57,568 bases of DNA from assembly GCF_000787855.1 (NCBI RefSeq), contig NZ_BBPQ01000020.1:1-57568 (forward strand), read 5' to 3'. The notes under the pieces are model-generated. The model had not been told where the DNA came from. It searched no databases and was given only the letters and a program-made list of their open reading frames with translations. This stretch comes from Streptacidiphilus anmyonensis. Lineage in GTDB: Bacteria; Actinomycetota; Actinomycetes; Streptomycetales; Streptomycetaceae. A program made the position numbers and the translations under genes. Position 1 is the first letter of the stretch. Every line of letters starts with the position of its first letter. This document shows, one piece after another, positions 32,101 through 42,184 of this stretch.

Positions 32101-34575
32101 TCGGTCTCCGGGCGGTCGCGCCGCAGCAGCGGCGTCAGCAGTGCCGCGCTCTCGTCGAGCAGACAGTCCTGCGCCATCGCGGTGAGCGTGCCGTCCGGGC
32201 CCAACTCCAGGTAGGTGCGCACGCCTTCGCGCTCCAGCGCCGCGACGGCGTCGCGGAAGCGGACCGCCTCGCGGACATGCCGCACCCAGTACTCGGGCGA
32301 GGTGAGGTCGGCGTCCTGGTCGAGAGTGGAGACCATCGGGATCCGGGGCTCGTGGAAGGCCAGACCCTCCACCACCGCGCGGAACTCCTCCAGCATCGGG
32401 TCCATCAGCGGCGAGTGGAACGCATGACTGACCGTCAGCCGCTTCGTCCTGCGCCCGTCGGCCGCCAGCTTCTCGGCGACTTCGAGGACGGCCTGCTCGA
32501 CGCCGGAGAGCACCACGGCAGCGGGGCCGTTGACGGCGGCGAGGCCGATCTCGTGCTCCCGGCCCTCCAGCAGCGGCAGCACGTCCTCCTCGGCGGCCTG
32601 CACGGCCACCATCGCGCCACCGGCCGGCAGTGCCTGCATCAACCGGCCGCGCGCGACGACCAGTTCGGCCGCGTCCGCCAGCGACAGCACGCCCGCCACA
32701 TGCGCGGCCGCGATCTCACCGATCGAATGGCCCGCCAGGAAGTCCGGCCGGAGACCCCAGGACTCCACGAGACGGAACAGCGCCACCTCGACGGCGAAGA
32801 GGGCGGGCTGCGTGTAGGCGGTCTGGTCGATCAGCGCCTCGGCGTCCTTCAGGGGCTGATCCAGGTGCCGGTCGAGCTCCGCGCAGACCGCGTCGTACGC
32901 CGTCGCGAACACCGGGAACGCGCCGTACAGCTCTCGGGCCATGCCGGCCCGCTGGCTGCCCTGTCCGGTGAACAGGAAAGCCGTCCTGCCGCCGCCGACC
33001 GTCCCGACACTGACGGCCGCCTCGCTCGCGACCTCGCCGCCCGCCAGCAGCTCCAGGCCGCGCAGCAGCTCCGCGCGGTCGTGCGACACCAGCGCGGCAC
33101 GGTGGTCGAAGGCCGCTCGTGCGGTGGCCAGCGAGTAGGCGACGTCGACGGTGTCCAGGTCCGGACGGGCGACGAGGTGCCGCCGCAGTCGGGCCGCCTG
33201 CCCGCGCAGCGCGTCCGGCGTCCGACCCGACAGCACCAGCGGCACCAGGGGCGCCTGACCCGTCGAAGCGGTCTCCGCCTGCGGCACCTCGACGGACGGA
33301 GGCTGCTCGATCACGGTGTGCGCGTTGGTGCCGCTGATCCCGAAGGAGGACACGGCGGCTCGACGCGGACGCCCGGTCTGCGGCCACTCGCGTGCCTCGG
33401 TCAGCAGCTCGACCGCGCCCGCCGACCAGTCCACGTGCGTGGACGGCTCGGTGACGTGCAGGGTCTTCGGCAGCACGCCGTGCCGCAACGCCATGACCAT
33501 CTTGATCACACCCGCGACACCCGCCGCGGCCTGCGTGTGGCCCAGGTTCGACTTCACCGACCCCAGCCACAGGGGGTGTTCACGGTCCTGGCCGTAGGTG
33601 GCCAGCAGCGCCTGGGCCTCGATCGGGTCGCCCAGGGAGGTGCCCGTGCCGTGCGCCTCGACCGCGTCGACCTGGTCCGCCGTCAGCCCCGCCGAGGCCA
33701 GCGCCTGCCGGATCACCCGCTGCTGCGACGGACCGTTCGGCGCGGTCAGACCGTTGCTGGCGCCGTCCTGGTTCACGGCCGAGCCACGCACGACCGCCAG
33801 CACCGGGTGCCCGTTGCGCCGCGCGTCGGAGAGCCGCTCGACGAGCAGCATGCCGACGCCCTCACCCCAGCCGGTGCCGTCCGCGCCGTCCGAGAACGCC
33901 TTGCACCGGCCGTCCACGGACAGGCCGCGCTGACGACTGAAGCCCACGAACGTCGCCGGGGTCGCCATCACGGTCACACCGCCGGCCAGCGCCATCGTGC
34001 ACTCGCCGCTGCGCAGCGCCTGGACCGCCCAGTGCAGCGCGACCAGCGAGGACGAGCACGCGGTGTCCACCGTCACCGCCGGGCCCTCCAGCCCGAAGGT
34101 GTAGGAGACCCGGCCCGAGGCGACACTGCCCGTGTCGCCGCCCCCCAGGTAGCCGTCGCCGGCGGCCGGGTCGTCCTGGAGGCGGGTGGCGTAGTCGTGG
34201 TACATCACGCCGACGAAGACACCGGTCCGGCTGCCCCGCAGGGCGGCCGGGTCGATGCCGGCCCGCTCGAACGCCTCCCAGGACGTCTCCAGCAGCAGCC
34301 GCTGCTGCGGATCGGTGGCCACCGCCTCACGCGGCGAGATGCCGAAGAAGGTGGGGTCGAACTCGGCCGCGTCGTGCAGGAAGCCGCCCTCGCGGGTGTA
34401 CGAGGTGCCGGGGTGCTCCGGGTCCGGGTGGTAGAGGCGCTCGATGTCCCAACCACGGTCCTCGGGGAAGCCGGATATCGCATCCCGTCCGCCGGCGACC
34501 AGGTCCCACAGCTCCTCGGGCGAGGAGACACCGCCGGGGAAGCGGCAGCTCATGGCGACGATCGCGATCGGGTCG
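29175..34575 (-). other. Gene C module 2: KS-AT(malonyl)-DH(altered)-KR-ACP
   Basis: The KS (residues about 1760-2180) has DTACSSS and NLGH. The AT (about 2289-2622) has GHSIGE and HAFH. The DH (about 2645-2917) has His 2679 in [11 protein letters not shown], with Glu 2683 where Gly is expected; the second catalytic site LLDASLH is kept. The KR (about 3118-3300) has [14 protein letters not shown] and NYAAAN. The ACP has GFDSL near 3433. Confidence 0.91.
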
Positions 34576-37500
34576 TCGGCCGACGCGACCACGGCGGCGG
34601 CGCCGTCCCGCTGGTCGAGCGCGGCTCCACCGACGAGCTCGGCGTGCAGCTGCCGGGCGAGGGCGTGCGGGTTGGGGTGGTCGAAGACCACCGTGGCCGG
34701 CAGGCGCAGCGCGGTCGCCGCGTTGAGGCTGTTGCGCAGATCGAGGGCGCTCAGCGAGTCGAAGCCCAGATCACGGAAGGCCCGGGTCGGGTCGACGGCC
34801 TCCGGACCCCCGTGGCCCAACACGGCGGCGACGTGGGTCCGGACCAGGTCGAGGAGCAGCGCGTCCTGCTCGGCCGGGAGCAGGCCGACGAGCCGCGCAC
34901 CGAACGCGGAGTCCTCCGTTGCGGTCGAGGCGGCGGCGACGCGACGCATCGGCGCCCGGACCAGGCCGCGCAGCAGGGGCGGCAGCGTCCCGGCCCCGGC
35001 CTGGGCCCGCAGACCGGCGCGGTCCAGCCGGACCGGCACCACCACGGCCTCGTCCGACCGCAGCGACGCGTCGAACAGGGCCAGTCCCTCGGTGGGCGAG
35101 AGCGGCAGCACGCCGCCACGGCCCATCCGCTCGACGTCGGCCGCCATGCCGCCGTCCTCGGCCCACAGGCCCCACGCGAGGGAGGTCGCCGGCAGGCCCG
35201 CCGAGCGGCGGTGCTCGGCGAGGGCGTCCAGGAAGCTGTTGGCCGCCGCGTAGTTTCCCTGACCGGCGGGACCGAACACCCCGGCCGCCGAGGAGAACAG
35301 CACGAAGGCGGAGAGGTTCTGTCCCTGGGTCAGCTCGTGCAGGTGCCAGGCCGCGTCCACCTTCGGACGCAGCACCGCGTCGACCCGGTCGGGAGTGAGC
35401 GAGGGGATCAGCCCGTCGTCCAGCACACCGGCCGTGTGCACCACGGCGGTCAGCGGGTGCTCCAGCGAGCCCAGCAGCTCAGCCAGAGCGGCGCGGTCCG
35501 CCACATCGCAGGCCGCGAACTGCGCCTCGGCGCCCAAAGCCGCCAGCTCGGCCGCCAACTCCGGTGCGCCCTGCGCCGCAGCGCCGCGTCGGGAGACCAG
35601 CAGCAGACGGCGCGCCCCGTACTCGGTCACCAGGTGCCGGGCGAACAGAGCACCCAACGCACCGGTCGCGCCCGTAAGCAGCACGACGCCTTCGGGGTCC
35701 AGCTCCACGGGCGTCGCCTCGACGCTCGCAGGCACCCGTGCCAGACGGGGCGCGAACGCCTCCCCGGCCCGCAGGGCCAGCTGCGGCTCCCCGGCATCCA
35801 CCGCCCGGGACAGCGCCGACAAGGACGACGGATCCTCGTCCAGGTCCACCAGCACGATCCGGCCCGGGTCCTCCGACTGCGCCGAGCGCAGCAGACCCCG
35901 GACGGCAGCCGACGGGAGATCACCAGCGGTCGCACCGCGCGTCACCACCACCAGGCGGGACCCGCCGAACGCCTCCTCCGCCAACCAGCGCTGGACGAGG
36001 GCGAGCACCCGCTGCACGGAGGCGTGGGCGGCAGCGGCGACATCACCGGGCTCCGGTCGCACCGGCAGCACGACCGTGCCCGGCACGGAATCCGCCAGCT
36101 CGCTCAGATCGTCGAACAACACCGCGTCCGCGAGCCCGAGGTCGTCGTCGCCCAGCACCGCCATGGCACCGAAGGATCCCGTGGCCGGCAGCGGCACCTC
36201 CGTCCACTCCTGGCGGAACAGCGCCTCATGACCACCCTCGCCGGAACCCGCCACCTGCTCGGGCGCGAAAGCCCGCAGCACCAGCGAGTCGACGGTTGCG
36301 ACCGGCGCACCGGTCCCGTCAGCGACCGCCAGCGAGACCGCGTCCGCACCGGCCGGGGCGATCCGCACCCGCAGCTCGCCCGCGCCCGCCGCGTACAGGG
36401 ACACACCCGACCACGCGAACGGCAGCCGGCCCTGTCCCGTGTCCTCCAGCAGGCCCCCGAGCCCGATCGCGTGCAGCGAGGCGTCCAACAGCGCCGGATG
36501 CAGACCGAACAGGCCCGCCTCCCCGCGATGCTCCTCCGGCAGCGAGACCTCAGCGAAGATCTCCCCGCCCTGCCGCCAGGCCTTCCGTAGGCCCTGGAAC
36601 ACGGGGCCGTAGCCGAACCCGGCCGCGGCGAGCCCGTCGTACACCGACTCGATCGGGACCCGCTCAGCCCCGGACGGCGGCCACTGCACCAACTCGAAGC
36701 CCGCCGAGCGCTGACCCTCCGCCAGCAGACCGGAAGCATGCCGCGTCCAGGACCCGTCCAGCTCGGCATCTTCCGAGCGCGAGTACACGCTCAGCGACCG
36801 ACGCCCCGAGCCGTCGGGCTCGCCCACGGCCAGGCAGAGACGAAGTGCGCCCTCAGCCGGCACGACGAGCGGTGCCTCCAGCGTCAGCTCCTCCAGCCGC
36901 CCGCAGCCCGCCTGGTCGCCCGCCACGACCGCCAGCTCCACGAACGCCGTTCCCGGCAGCAGCGCGCTGCCCGCCACCGCGTGGTCGGCCAACCACGGCT
37001 GCGCGTCGAGCGACAGCCGACCGAAGAGCAGGAGACCGTCCGCGTCAGGCAGCGCGACGACGGCGCCCAGCAGCGGGTGATCGACGGGCTCGAGGCCGGA
37101 CGCGGTGACATCGCCGCTGGGGGCGGCACCGCTGTCGAGCCAGTAGCGCTCCCGCTGGAAGGCGTAGGTCGGCAGGTCGATCCGCCGGGCCTCCGTCCCT
37201 GCGAAGACCGCCGACCAGTCGAGCTTGACCCCGCGCACGGACAGCTGGGCCAGCCCGGCTGTGAACGTCTCCACCTCGGAACGGTCGCCGCGCAGGACCG
37301 GCGCGAACACCGCGTCCTCGGCCACGCACGCCTGGCCGAGCGCGGACAGCGTGCCGTCCGGACCCAACTCCAGGAAGGTGCGCACGCCCTCGCGCTCCAG
37401 GGTCTCCACGGCGTCGCGGAAGCGGACGGCCTCGCGGACGTGGCGCACCCAGTACTCGGGGTCGGTCAGGTCCGCGTCCTGGTCGAGGGTGGAGACGATC

Positions 37501-39848
37501 GGAGTCTGCGGAGCCTGAAAGGTCAGACTGGCGACGACTGTGCGGAACTCGTCCAGCATCGGGTCCATCAGCGGCGAGTGGAACGCGTGACTGACCGTCA
37601 GCCGCTTCACCTTGCGACCCTCGGCGGACAGTTGGTCCGCAACCTCCAGGACGGCCTGCTCGGCGCCGGAGATCACCACCGAGGTGGGCCCGTTGACGGC
37701 GGCGATCCCCGCCTCGTCGGTGAGCAGCGGCAGCACCTCGTCCTCGGACGCCTGCACCGCCACCATCGCGCCACCGGCAGGGAGGGCCTGCATCAACCGA
37801 CCGCGCGCCGCCACCAACTTGGCAGCGTCCGCCAGCGACAACACACCCGCCACGTGCGCGGCTGCGATCTCACCGATCGAATGACCCGCGAGGAAGTCCG
37901 GCCGCACGCCCCACGACTCCACGAGCCGGAACAGCGCCACCTCAAGCGCGAACAACGCCGGCTGCGTGCACGCCGTCTCGTCGATCCGCTCACCCGCGAA
38001 GACGACCTCCCGCAACGGCAGGCCCAACTCCCCATCGAACTCTGCGCACACCGCGTCGAACGCCACCGCGAACACCGGGAACGCCTCGTACAGCTCGCGG
38101 CCCATCCCGGCCCGCTGACTGCCCTGACCGGTGAACAGGAACGCCATCCGGCCCGCCGTGTCGGCGCTGCCCAGCACCGCACGCGCCGACGGCGCGCCGC
38201 CCGCCAGCGCCTCGACCGCGGCCAGCGCCTCGTCGCGGTCACGGACCAGCAGCGCCGCCCGTTGCTTGAGCGCCGCTCGGGACGTGGCCAGCGAGAAGCC
38301 CAGGTCCGCCACGTCGAGGTGGTCGGCGTCGTCGGCCAGGTGCTCGCGCAGGCGCGCCGCCTGGGCGCGCAGGGACGCCTCGTCCCGCCCGGAAAGGACC
38401 AGCGGCACCGGGCGACCAGGGCCCGTCGGACCGACCGTTCGCGCGGCGGGCTCGACCACCGGGCCCTGCTCGACGATGACGTGCGCGTTGGTGCCGCTGA
38501 CGCCGAACGACGACACCGCCGCGCGGCGCGGCCGCCCGGTCTCGGGCCAGTCCCGCGCCTCGGTGAGCAGCTCCACCGCGCCCGCCGACCAGTCCACGTG
38601 GGGGGTCGGCTCGTCCACGTGCAGCGTCTGCGGCAGCACGCCGTGCCGCATCGCCATCACCATCTTGATGACGCCGCCGACGCCGGCAGCCGCCTGGGTG
38701 TGCCCGATGTTCGACTTCAACGAACCCAGCCACAAGGGGCGCTGGCGGTCCTGTCCGTACGTCGCCAGCAGCGCCTGGGCTTCGATCGGGTCACCCAGCC
38801 GGGTTCCCGTGCCGTGGGCCTCGACGGCGTCGATCTGGTGAGCGGTCAGCCGCGCGGACGCCAGCGCCTGGCGGATCACCCGCTGCTGGGCCGGCCCGTT
38901 GGGAGCGGTCAGCCCGCTGCTGGCGCCGTCCTGGTTGACGGCGCTGCCGCGCACGATCGCGAGCACCGGGTGCCCGTTGCGCTGGGCGTCGGAGAGCCTC
39001 TCGACGAGCAGCATGCCGACGCCCTCGCCCCAGCCGGTGCCGTCCGCCGCCGCCGCGAAGGACTTGCAGCGGCCGTCGGCCGCGAGTCCGCGCTGACGGC
39101 TGAAGTCGATGAAGGCGTTGGGGGTGGACATCACCGCGACGCCGCCGGCCAGCGCCAGCGAGCACTCGCCCGCGCGCAGCGCCTGGATCGCCCAGTGCAG
39201 CGCGACCAGCGACGAGGAACAGGCCGTGTCGACGGTCACGGCCGGGCCCTCCAGGCCCAGCGCGTACGCGACCCGGCCCGAGGCGACGCTGCCGGAGTTG
39301 CCGTTGCCCAGGTAGCCGGCGACGCCCTCGGGCACGTCCCACAGCCGGGAGGCGTAGTCGTGGTACATCACGCCGGCGAAGACGCCGGTGGCGCTGCCGC
39401 GCAGCGAGTCGGGGTCGATGCCGGCCCGCTCGAAGGCCTCCCAGGACGTCTCCAGCAGCAGCCGCTGCTGCGGGTCCATCGCGAGGGCCTCGCGCGGCGA
39501 GATGTTGAAGAAGTCGGGGTCGAACTCCGCCGCGTCGTGCAGGAAGCCGCCCTCGCGGGTGTACGAGCTGCCGGGCTGCTCGGGATCCTCGGCCGACAGG
39601 GCGCTGAGGTCCCAGCCACGGTCGAGGGGGAAGTCGGAGACGCCGTCGGAGCCGGTCGCGACGAGCTGCCAGAGGTCCTCGGGCGAGCGGACGCCGCCCG
39701 GGTAGCGGCAGGCCATGCCGACGACGGCGATCGGCTCGGGCTCCTGTTCCTCCAGCTCGCGCAGCCGCCGACGGGTCTCACGCAGATCGGCGGTCGCCCG
39801 CTTGAGGTAGTCGAGGAGCTTCTCTTCGTTCTCCACGTTTTCCGTCAC
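29175..39848 (-). CDS. Modular type I PKS gene C, two modules (KS-AT-DH-KR-ACP twice)
   Basis: This protein of about 3557 aa adds two malonate units, each predicted to be reduced and dehydrated to a trans alkene. The start is GTG 39848 with AGGGGT just upstream. GTG 39836 is nearly as good and would give [13 protein letters not shown], like the starts of its neighbours. The C-terminal docking segment is [18 protein letters not shown]. The DH halves of both modules share the string [19 protein letters not shown], a sign of internal duplication. The DH of module 2 has Glu in the conserved Gly position of HxxxGxxxxP. This is the first gene of the C-B-A operon, and the divergent region 39849-40265 should hold its promoter. 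Confidence 0.97.
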   Translation of the reverse strand: MTENVENEEKLLDYLKRATADLRETRRRLRELEEQEPEPIAVVGMACRYPGGVRSPEDLWQLVATGSDGVSDFPLDRGWDLSALSAEDPEQPGSSYTREGGFLHDAAEFDPDFFNISPREALAMDPQQRLLLETSWEAFERAGIDPDSLRGSATGVFAGVMYHDYASRLWDVPEGVAGYLGNGNSGSVASGRVAYALGLEGPAVTVDTACSSSLVALHWAIQALRAGECSLALAGGVAVMSTPNAFIDFSRQRGLAADGRCKSFAAAADGTGWGEGVGMLLVERLSDAQRNGHPVLAIVRGSAVNQDGASSGLTAPNGPAQQRVIRQALASARLTAHQIDAVEAHGTGTRLGDPIEAQALLATYGQDRQRPLWLGSLKSNIGHTQAAAGVGGVIKMVMAMRHGVLPQTLHVDEPTPHVDWSAGAVELLTEARDWPETGRPRRAAVSSFGVSGTNAHVIVEQGPVVEPAARTVGPTGPGRPVPLVLSGRDEASLRAQAARLREHLADDADHLDVADLGFSLATSRAALKQRAALLVRDRDEALAAVEALAGGAPSARAVLGSADTAGRMAFLFTGQGSQRAGMGRELYEAFPVFAVAFDAVCAEFDGELGLPLREVVFAGERIDETACTQPALFALEVALFRLVESWGVRPDFLAGHSIGEIAAAHVAGVLSLADAAKLVAARGRLMQALPAGGAMVAVQASEDEVLPLLTDEAGIAAVNGPTSVVISGAEQAVLEVADQLSAEGRKVKRLTVSHAFHSPLMDPMLDEFRTVVASLTFQAPQTPIVSTLDQDADLTDPEYWVRHVREAVRFRDAVETLEREGVRTFLELGPDGTLSALGQACVAEDAVFAPVLRGDRSEVETFTAGLAQLSVRGVKLDWSAVFAGTEARRIDLPTYAFQRERYWLDSGAAPSGDVTASGLEPVDHPLLGAVVALPDADGLLLFGRLSLDAQPWLADHAVAGSALLPGTAFVELAVVAGDQAGCGRLEELTLEAPLVVPAEGALRLCLAVGEPDGSGRRSLSVYSRSEDAELDGSWTRHASGLLAEGQRSAGFELVQWPPSGAERVPIESVYDGLAAAGFGYGPVFQGLRKAWRQGGEIFAEVSLPEEHRGEAGLFGLHPALLDASLHAIGLGGLLEDTGQGRLPFAWSGVSLYAAGAGELRVRIAPAGADAVSLAVADGTGAPVATVDSLVLRAFAPEQVAGSGEGGHEALFRQEWTEVPLPATGSFGAMAVLGDDDLGLADAVLFDDLSELADSVPGTVVLPVRPEPGDVAAAAHASVQRVLALVQRWLAEEAFGGSRLVVVTRGATAGDLPSAAVRGLLRSAQSEDPGRIVLVDLDEDPSSLSALSRAVDAGEPQLALRAGEAFAPRLARVPASVEATPVELDPEGVVLLTGATGALGALFARHLVTEYGARRLLLVSRRGAAAQGAPELAAELAALGAEAQFAACDVADRAALAELLGSLEHPLTAVVHTAGVLDDGLIPSLTPDRVDAVLRPKVDAAWHLHELTQGQNLSAFVLFSSAAGVFGPAGQGNYAAANSFLDALAEHRRSAGLPATSLAWGLWAEDGGMAADVERMGRGGVLPLSPTEGLALFDASLRSDEAVVVPVRLDRAGLRAQAGAGTLPPLLRGLVRAPMRRVAAASTATEDSAFGARLVGLLPAEQDALLLDLVRTHVAAVLGHGGPEAVDPTRAFRDLGFDSLSALDLRNSLNAATALRLPATVVFDHPNPHALARQLHAELVGGAALDQRDGAAAVVASADDPIAIVAMSCRFPGGVSSPEELWDLVAGGRDAISGFPEDRGWDIERLYHPDPEHPGTSYTREGGFLHDAAEFDPTFFGISPREAVATDPQQRLLLETSWEAFERAGIDPAALRGSRTGVFVGVMYHDYATRLQDDPAAGDGYLGGGDTGSVASGRVSYTFGLEGPAVTVDTACSSSLVALHWAVQALRSGECTMALAGGVTVMATPATFVGFSRQRGLSVDGRCKAFSDGADGTGWGEGVGMLLVERLSDARRNGHPVLAVVRGSAVNQDGASNGLTAPNGPSQQRVIRQALASAGLTADQVDAVEAHGTGTSLGDPIEAQALLATYGQDREHPLWLGSVKSNLGHTQAAAGVAGVIKMVMALRHGVLPKTLHVTEPSTHVDWSAGAVELLTEAREWPQTGRPRRAAVSSFGISGTNAHTVIEQPPSVEVPQAETASTGQAPLVPLVLSGRTPDALRGQAARLRRHLVARPDLDTVDVAYSLATARAAFDHRAALVSHDRAELLRGLELLAGGEVASEAAVSVGTVGGGRTAFLFTGQGSQRAGMARELYGAFPVFATAYDAVCAELDRHLDQPLKDAEALIDQTAYTQPALFAVEVALFRLVESWGLRPDFLAGHSIGEIAAAHVAGVLSLADAAELVVARGRLMQALPAGGAMVAVQAAEEDVLPLLEGREHEIGLAAVNGPAAVVLSGVEQAVLEVAEKLAADGRRTKRLTVSHAFHSPLMDPMLEEFRAVVEGLAFHEPRIPMVSTLDQDADLTSPEYWVRHVREAVRFRDAVAALEREGVRTYLELGPDGTLTAMAQDCLLDESAALLTPLLRRDRPETETVASALGRLHVRGVRVDWAALYAGTGARFVELPTYAFQRERYWPRPVTGWAGDVASAGLGAADHPLLGASLVLADADGHVFTGRLALDTHAWLADHAVAERVLLPGTAFVELAIRAGDQVGCSLVEELTLEAPLVLPERGGVQVQVSVGASDGDGRRGISVYSRSEDAGLDEPWTRHAAGLLAEGERVPDFELATWPPVGAESASVASVYDAFAAAGFGYGPVFQGLRRAWRLGGEVFAEVSLPEENRSEAGLFGLHPALLDASLHAIGLGGLLEDTGQGRLPFAWSGVSLHAAGAAELRVRLSVVGSDAVSLAVADGTGAPVASIDSLTLRSFSPEQLSGGGGRHEALFRQEWTAVTLPSSMSLGAVAVLGGDDLGLPDAECFDDLATLSFALADTVVVPLADPASPDVAAATHAAVHDALELLQTWLAEEAFADSRLVLVTRGAVATSQGDEVHDLASAAVWGLVRSAQAENPGRIVLVDLDQDAASQALLAAAADSGEPQLALRAGAALAPRLAAVATDEPEATPEFDAAGTVLVTGATGSLGRAVARHLVVRHHARHLLLVSRRGEAAPGAAELAAELAELGASVRFAACDVADRAALAELLETGPAHPLTAVVHTAGVLDDGVIASLTPDRVDAVLRPKVDAAWHLHELTRDQNLSAFVLFSSAAGVFGNAGQANYAAANSFLDTLAQQRHAAGLPANSLAWGLWAEDGGGMAGELADADSRRMTRAVAALSEAEGLALLDTALGLPDPVLLPARLDLGQLRSQAAESGEVPALLRGLIRQPARRAVGTAEADPGAALVRQLTGLVADEQERILLDVVRGQVAAVLGYAGAAAVQATAGFRELGFDSLTAVELRNRLNAVTGLRLPATLVFDYPSPAELAGQLRTALPLDGQAAGAGVFAELDRLSEALAATPTDQETGTRVTLRLQALLAQWRDLVGTDGRPAEDDSDIESASDDELFDLLDDELETS
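34590..39740 (-). other. Gene C module 1: KS-AT(malonyl)-DH-KR-ACP
   Basis: The KS (residues about 37-456) has DTACSSS, HGTGT and NIGH. The AT (about 567-898) has GHSIGE and HAFH. The DH (about 920-1191) has [11 protein letters not shown] and LLDASLH. The KR (about 1387-1566) has [20 protein letters not shown] and NYAAAN. The ACP has GFDSL near 1697. All catalytic residues are seen. Confidence 0.93.
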
Positions 39849-39921
39849 ACCCCTGAACCGGCCGTGAGGGTCCTGCCGGTCACCGCGCGACGTCTGAACA
39901 CGTCGCGAGCGGACCGGGCAG

Positions 39922-39951
39922 GACCATCAATTGATCGACCACCAATTGATT
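39922..39951. promoter_or_regulatory. Tandem 15-bp direct repeat with CAATTG cores, candidate operator
   Basis: GACCATCAATTGATC (39922-39936) is followed directly by GACCACCAATTGATT (39937-39951), 13 of 15 bases identical. Each unit has a palindromic CAATTG core, and the first core extends to the 10-bp palindrome ATCAATTGAT. The element lies about 75-105 bp upstream of PKS gene C, where an operator or activator site would be expected. Confidence 0.5.
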
Positions 39952-40060
39952 CGTGATGAATAGCGCGCGCCCGCAGCCGTCCGCCGCCCGGGAGAATTCT
40001 CCGACATTTCCGCATCATTGCTGCTCCGCCACGCTAGCAGCGGCTCAGGGCCGGAAGCAT

Positions 40061-40077
40061 CCCCTACCCTCCCCCTA
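40061..40077 (-). promoter_or_regulatory. TAGGGG direct repeat with 11-bp spacing, candidate activator site
   Basis: On the minus strand this reads CTAGGGGGAGGGTAGGGG (40078-40061). It lies 213-229 bp upstream of the gene C GTG. It shares the consensus CTAGGGGNNGGNTAGGGG and the spacing with the element upstream of the first PKS gene. It is also about 190 bp upstream of the ATPase gene on the other strand, so one site could serve both directions. Confidence 0.5.
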
Positions 40078-40079
40078 GC

Positions 40080-40096
40080 CCCCCTGTTCCAGGGGG
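40080..40096. promoter_or_regulatory. GC-rich inverted repeat beside the TAGGGG pair
   Basis: CCCCCTG (40080-40086) and CAGGGGG (40090-40096) form a perfect 7-bp inverted repeat with a TTC centre. It directly adjoins the TAGGGG repeats and may be part of the same regulatory site, or a small hairpin. Confidence 0.35.
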
Positions 40097-40265
40097 CGGC
40101 GAATCAGGGGAGGCATGCCCGAGCGGCGCCCATGCTATACATGGTCCACGCAATTCCGTGTCCCATTTCATCCGGCGCATGACGTCGTATCAGGATGCGC
40201 GTGAACTCATCGCCGCGCAGCTCTCATGCCGCCGTTGTCGCGTCCCGGCCGATTCGCAGGCATCA

Positions 40266-41321
40266 ATGAATACAGCACGCGCACCACACGACGTGGATTC
40301 CGCCGTCGTCGTCGACCGGCTGGTCAAGAGATATCGCAATCGCGAACACCCCGCGGTGGACGACCTCAGCTTCCGGGTCAGTCCCGGAGAGGTCTTCGGC
40401 CTGCTCGGCCCGAACGGCGCCGGCAAGTCGACCACGATCGGCGTCATGACGACGCGGGTGGCCCCGACCTCGGGGCGGGTCACCATCCTCGGGGTCGACG
40501 TGGCGGCCGACCCGGCCACCGCCCACCGCACGTTCGCGGTCGTCCCGCAGCGCATCAACCTCGACCGCTCCCTGACGATCCGCCAGAACCTCCTCTTCCA
40601 TGCCGGCTACCACGGCATGCGCCGGGCCGAACGCGCCCGGCTCGCGGACGGGAGCCTGGAGTGGGTCGGCCTCACCGACCACGGCAAGGCCCGGGTGGAC
40701 GAGCTGTCCGGCGGCCAGGCCCAGCGGGTGATGATCGCCCGCGCGCTGATGCACCGACCTCGGGTGCTCTTCCTGGACGAGCCGGCCACCGGCCTGGACC
40801 CGCAGTCCCGTCTCTTCATCCACGAGCGGGTCGCCGAACTGAGCGCCGGCGGAGTCACCGTGGTGATCACCACGCACGACATGGAGGAGGCCGCCAAGCT
40901 CTGCGACCGGGTCGGCATCGTCGACCACGGCAAGCTGCTGGCGCTCGACTCACCCCGGGCGCTGACCGAGTCGCTGCGCGGCACCGGCAGCCTGACGGTC
41001 TCGCTGCGCACCCCCGACCCTGAGGGGCGCAACGACGTGGTCCGCGCGCTGGAGAAGATCGCCGGAATCGAACGGGTCGAGCCCGTCGGGCCCGCCGACG
41101 CCGGCACCGGCACCGGCACCGACCAGGACGATGCCGCAGCCGCCGAACCCGCCCCGAACGCCGTGCGGCTGAGGATCTACACCGCCGGGCGACCGACGGC
41201 CGCGCTGCCGGCCGTCGTCGGCGTGCTCACCGACCTGCACTGCGACCTCGACGACGTGTCCCTCGGCAAGCTGACCCTGGAGGACGTCTTCATCGAACTG
41301 ACCGGGAGAGAACTCCGTTGA
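40266..41321 (+). CDS. ABC transporter ATP-binding protein, DrrA-like (ABC-2 export)
   Basis: This 351-aa ATPase should power export of the cluster product together with the permease that follows. It has Walker A GPNGAGKST (about 48-56), a Q-loop region VVPQRINLD, signature LSGGQAQRVMIARAL (about 145-159), Walker B VLFLDEPATGLDP (about 168) and an H-loop TTHDMEEA (about 202). A C-terminal extension of about 120 residues resembles the accessory domain of antibiotic-resistance ATPases. ATG 40266 is chosen because the frame upstream to GTG 40158 lies in AT-richer promoter DNA and its translation does not look like this family; the ribosome site is weak (GCAGG). The stop overlaps the permease TTG start. 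Family assignment is firm, the exported substrate is inferred. Confidence 0.94.
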   Translation: MNTARAPHDVDSAVVVDRLVKRYRNREHPAVDDLSFRVSPGEVFGLLGPNGAGKSTTIGVMTTRVAPTSGRVTILGVDVAADPATAHRTFAVVPQRINLDRSLTIRQNLLFHAGYHGMRRAERARLADGSLEWVGLTDHGKARVDELSGGQAQRVMIARALMHRPRVLFLDEPATGLDPQSRLFIHERVAELSAGGVTVVITTHDMEEAAKLCDRVGIVDHGKLLALDSPRALTESLRGTGSLTVSLRTPDPEGRNDVVRALEKIAGIERVEPVGPADAGTGTGTDQDDAAAAEPAPNAVRLRIYTAGRPTAALPAVVGVLTDLHCDLDDVSLGKLTLEDVFIELTGRELR

Positions 41322-42160
41322 GCAGCACCGCACCCACCCTGCCCCTCAGCGGCGGCGACCGCCACGGCGCCGCCCGCCCCGGTGCCTCCGCGGCCCGCGC
41401 GTTCTTCTTCATCCTCTGGCGGGACGTCTTCGTGACAGGCCGTGAACTGGTGCCGTTCCTGGCCCAGGTCGTGGTGGAGCCGTTCTTCATGCTGTTCGTC
41501 TTCGGCAAGGTCCTGACCGGTCTCGGCTACGCGGGCCACGGCTTCCAGCAGGTGCTGCTGCCGGGCGTGGTGGCGCTGAGCGCCTTCCTGGTGGCCCTGC
41601 AGAACACGGCCTTCCCGCTCATCGTGGACTTCTCGTTCACCAAGGAGATCGAGGACCGGCTGCTCTCCCCGATCCCGCTCGCCCTGGTCGCCGTCGAGAA
41701 GCTGGTCTTCGGCGCGCTCCGCGGCATGATCGCCGCCGCGGTGATGGTCCCGATCGGCTTCCTGCTGCTGGACGACGTGTCCTGGCCGCTGTCGAGTCTG
41801 CTGCCGGTCACCGGTGTGCTCGTGCTCGGCTCGCTGGCCGGCGCCACGCTCGGCATGACCATCGGCACGGCCGTCGAGTCGCGGCACATCAGCATCATCA
41901 TCACGGTGGTGCTGACCCCGCTGATGTTCACCGGTGCCACCCAGTTCCCGTGGTTCGGCCTCGCGAGCATGCGGCCGTTCCAGGTGATCTGCGCGCTCAA
42001 CCCGCTGACCTACGTCAGCGAGGGGATGCGGGCCGCCCTGATCCCGCGCTCGCAGCTGCACTCGATCCCGCTCTGGGCCGACGCCGTCGCGCTCACGGCG
42101 GCCTGCCTGCTGTACGGGCTGCTCGGCATCCGCGGCTTCCGCAAGCGAGCACTGGACTGA
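41318..42160 (+). CDS. ABC-2 type permease, DrrB-like
   Basis: This 280-aa integral membrane protein is the channel partner of the preceding ATPase. It starts at TTG 41318, which overlaps the ATPase stop TGA (TTGA), with GGGAGAG about 7 nt upstream, so translation is coupled. About six hydrophobic segments are visible near residues 43-66, 79-102, 134-152, 160-183, 191-212 and 252-270. The motif LNPLTYVSEGMR near the C-terminal third is typical of ABC-2 permeases. The N-terminus is short and cytoplasmic. Size and gene order (ATPase then permease) match daunorubicin-type DrrAB pairs. It probably gives export and self-protection for the polyketide. Confidence 0.93.
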   Translation: MSSTAPTLPLSGGDRHGAARPGASAARAFFFILWRDVFVTGRELVPFLAQVVVEPFFMLFVFGKVLTGLGYAGHGFQQVLLPGVVALSAFLVALQNTAFPLIVDFSFTKEIEDRLLSPIPLALVAVEKLVFGALRGMIAAAVMVPIGFLLLDDVSWPLSSLLPVTGVLVLGSLAGATLGMTIGTAVESRHISIIITVVLTPLMFTGATQFPWFGLASMRPFQVICALNPLTYVSEGMRAALIPRSQLHSIPLWADAVALTAACLLYGLLGIRGFRKRALD

Positions 42161-42184
42161 CCACCGTGGAGGAGTGGAGAAACC

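Larger units (their letters stand above)
39849..40265. other. Divergent intergenic region between the PKS operon and the transporter operon
   Basis: These 417 bp have clearly lower GC than the flanking genes. The frame extending the ATPase upstream to 40158 encodes sequence unlike this family. From left to right I see a tandem 15-bp AT-rich repeat (39922-39951), the TAGGGG pair (40061-40077), a GC inverted repeat (40080-40096), and a near-palindrome with a TATA core, CCATGCTATACATGG (40130-40144). The last sits about 120 bp before the ATPase start and could include its -10 region. Confidence 0.75.

Noticed and set aside
29805-36590. Long plus-strand open frames opposite genes C and B (also 19459-25890)
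   Set aside because: Same mirror effect of codon bias. No recognisable domains, and the minus-strand frames carry complete PKS motifs.
40158-40265. Longer N-terminus for the ABC ATPase
   Set aside because: The added 36 residues do not resemble this family, and the DNA looks like promoter sequence.
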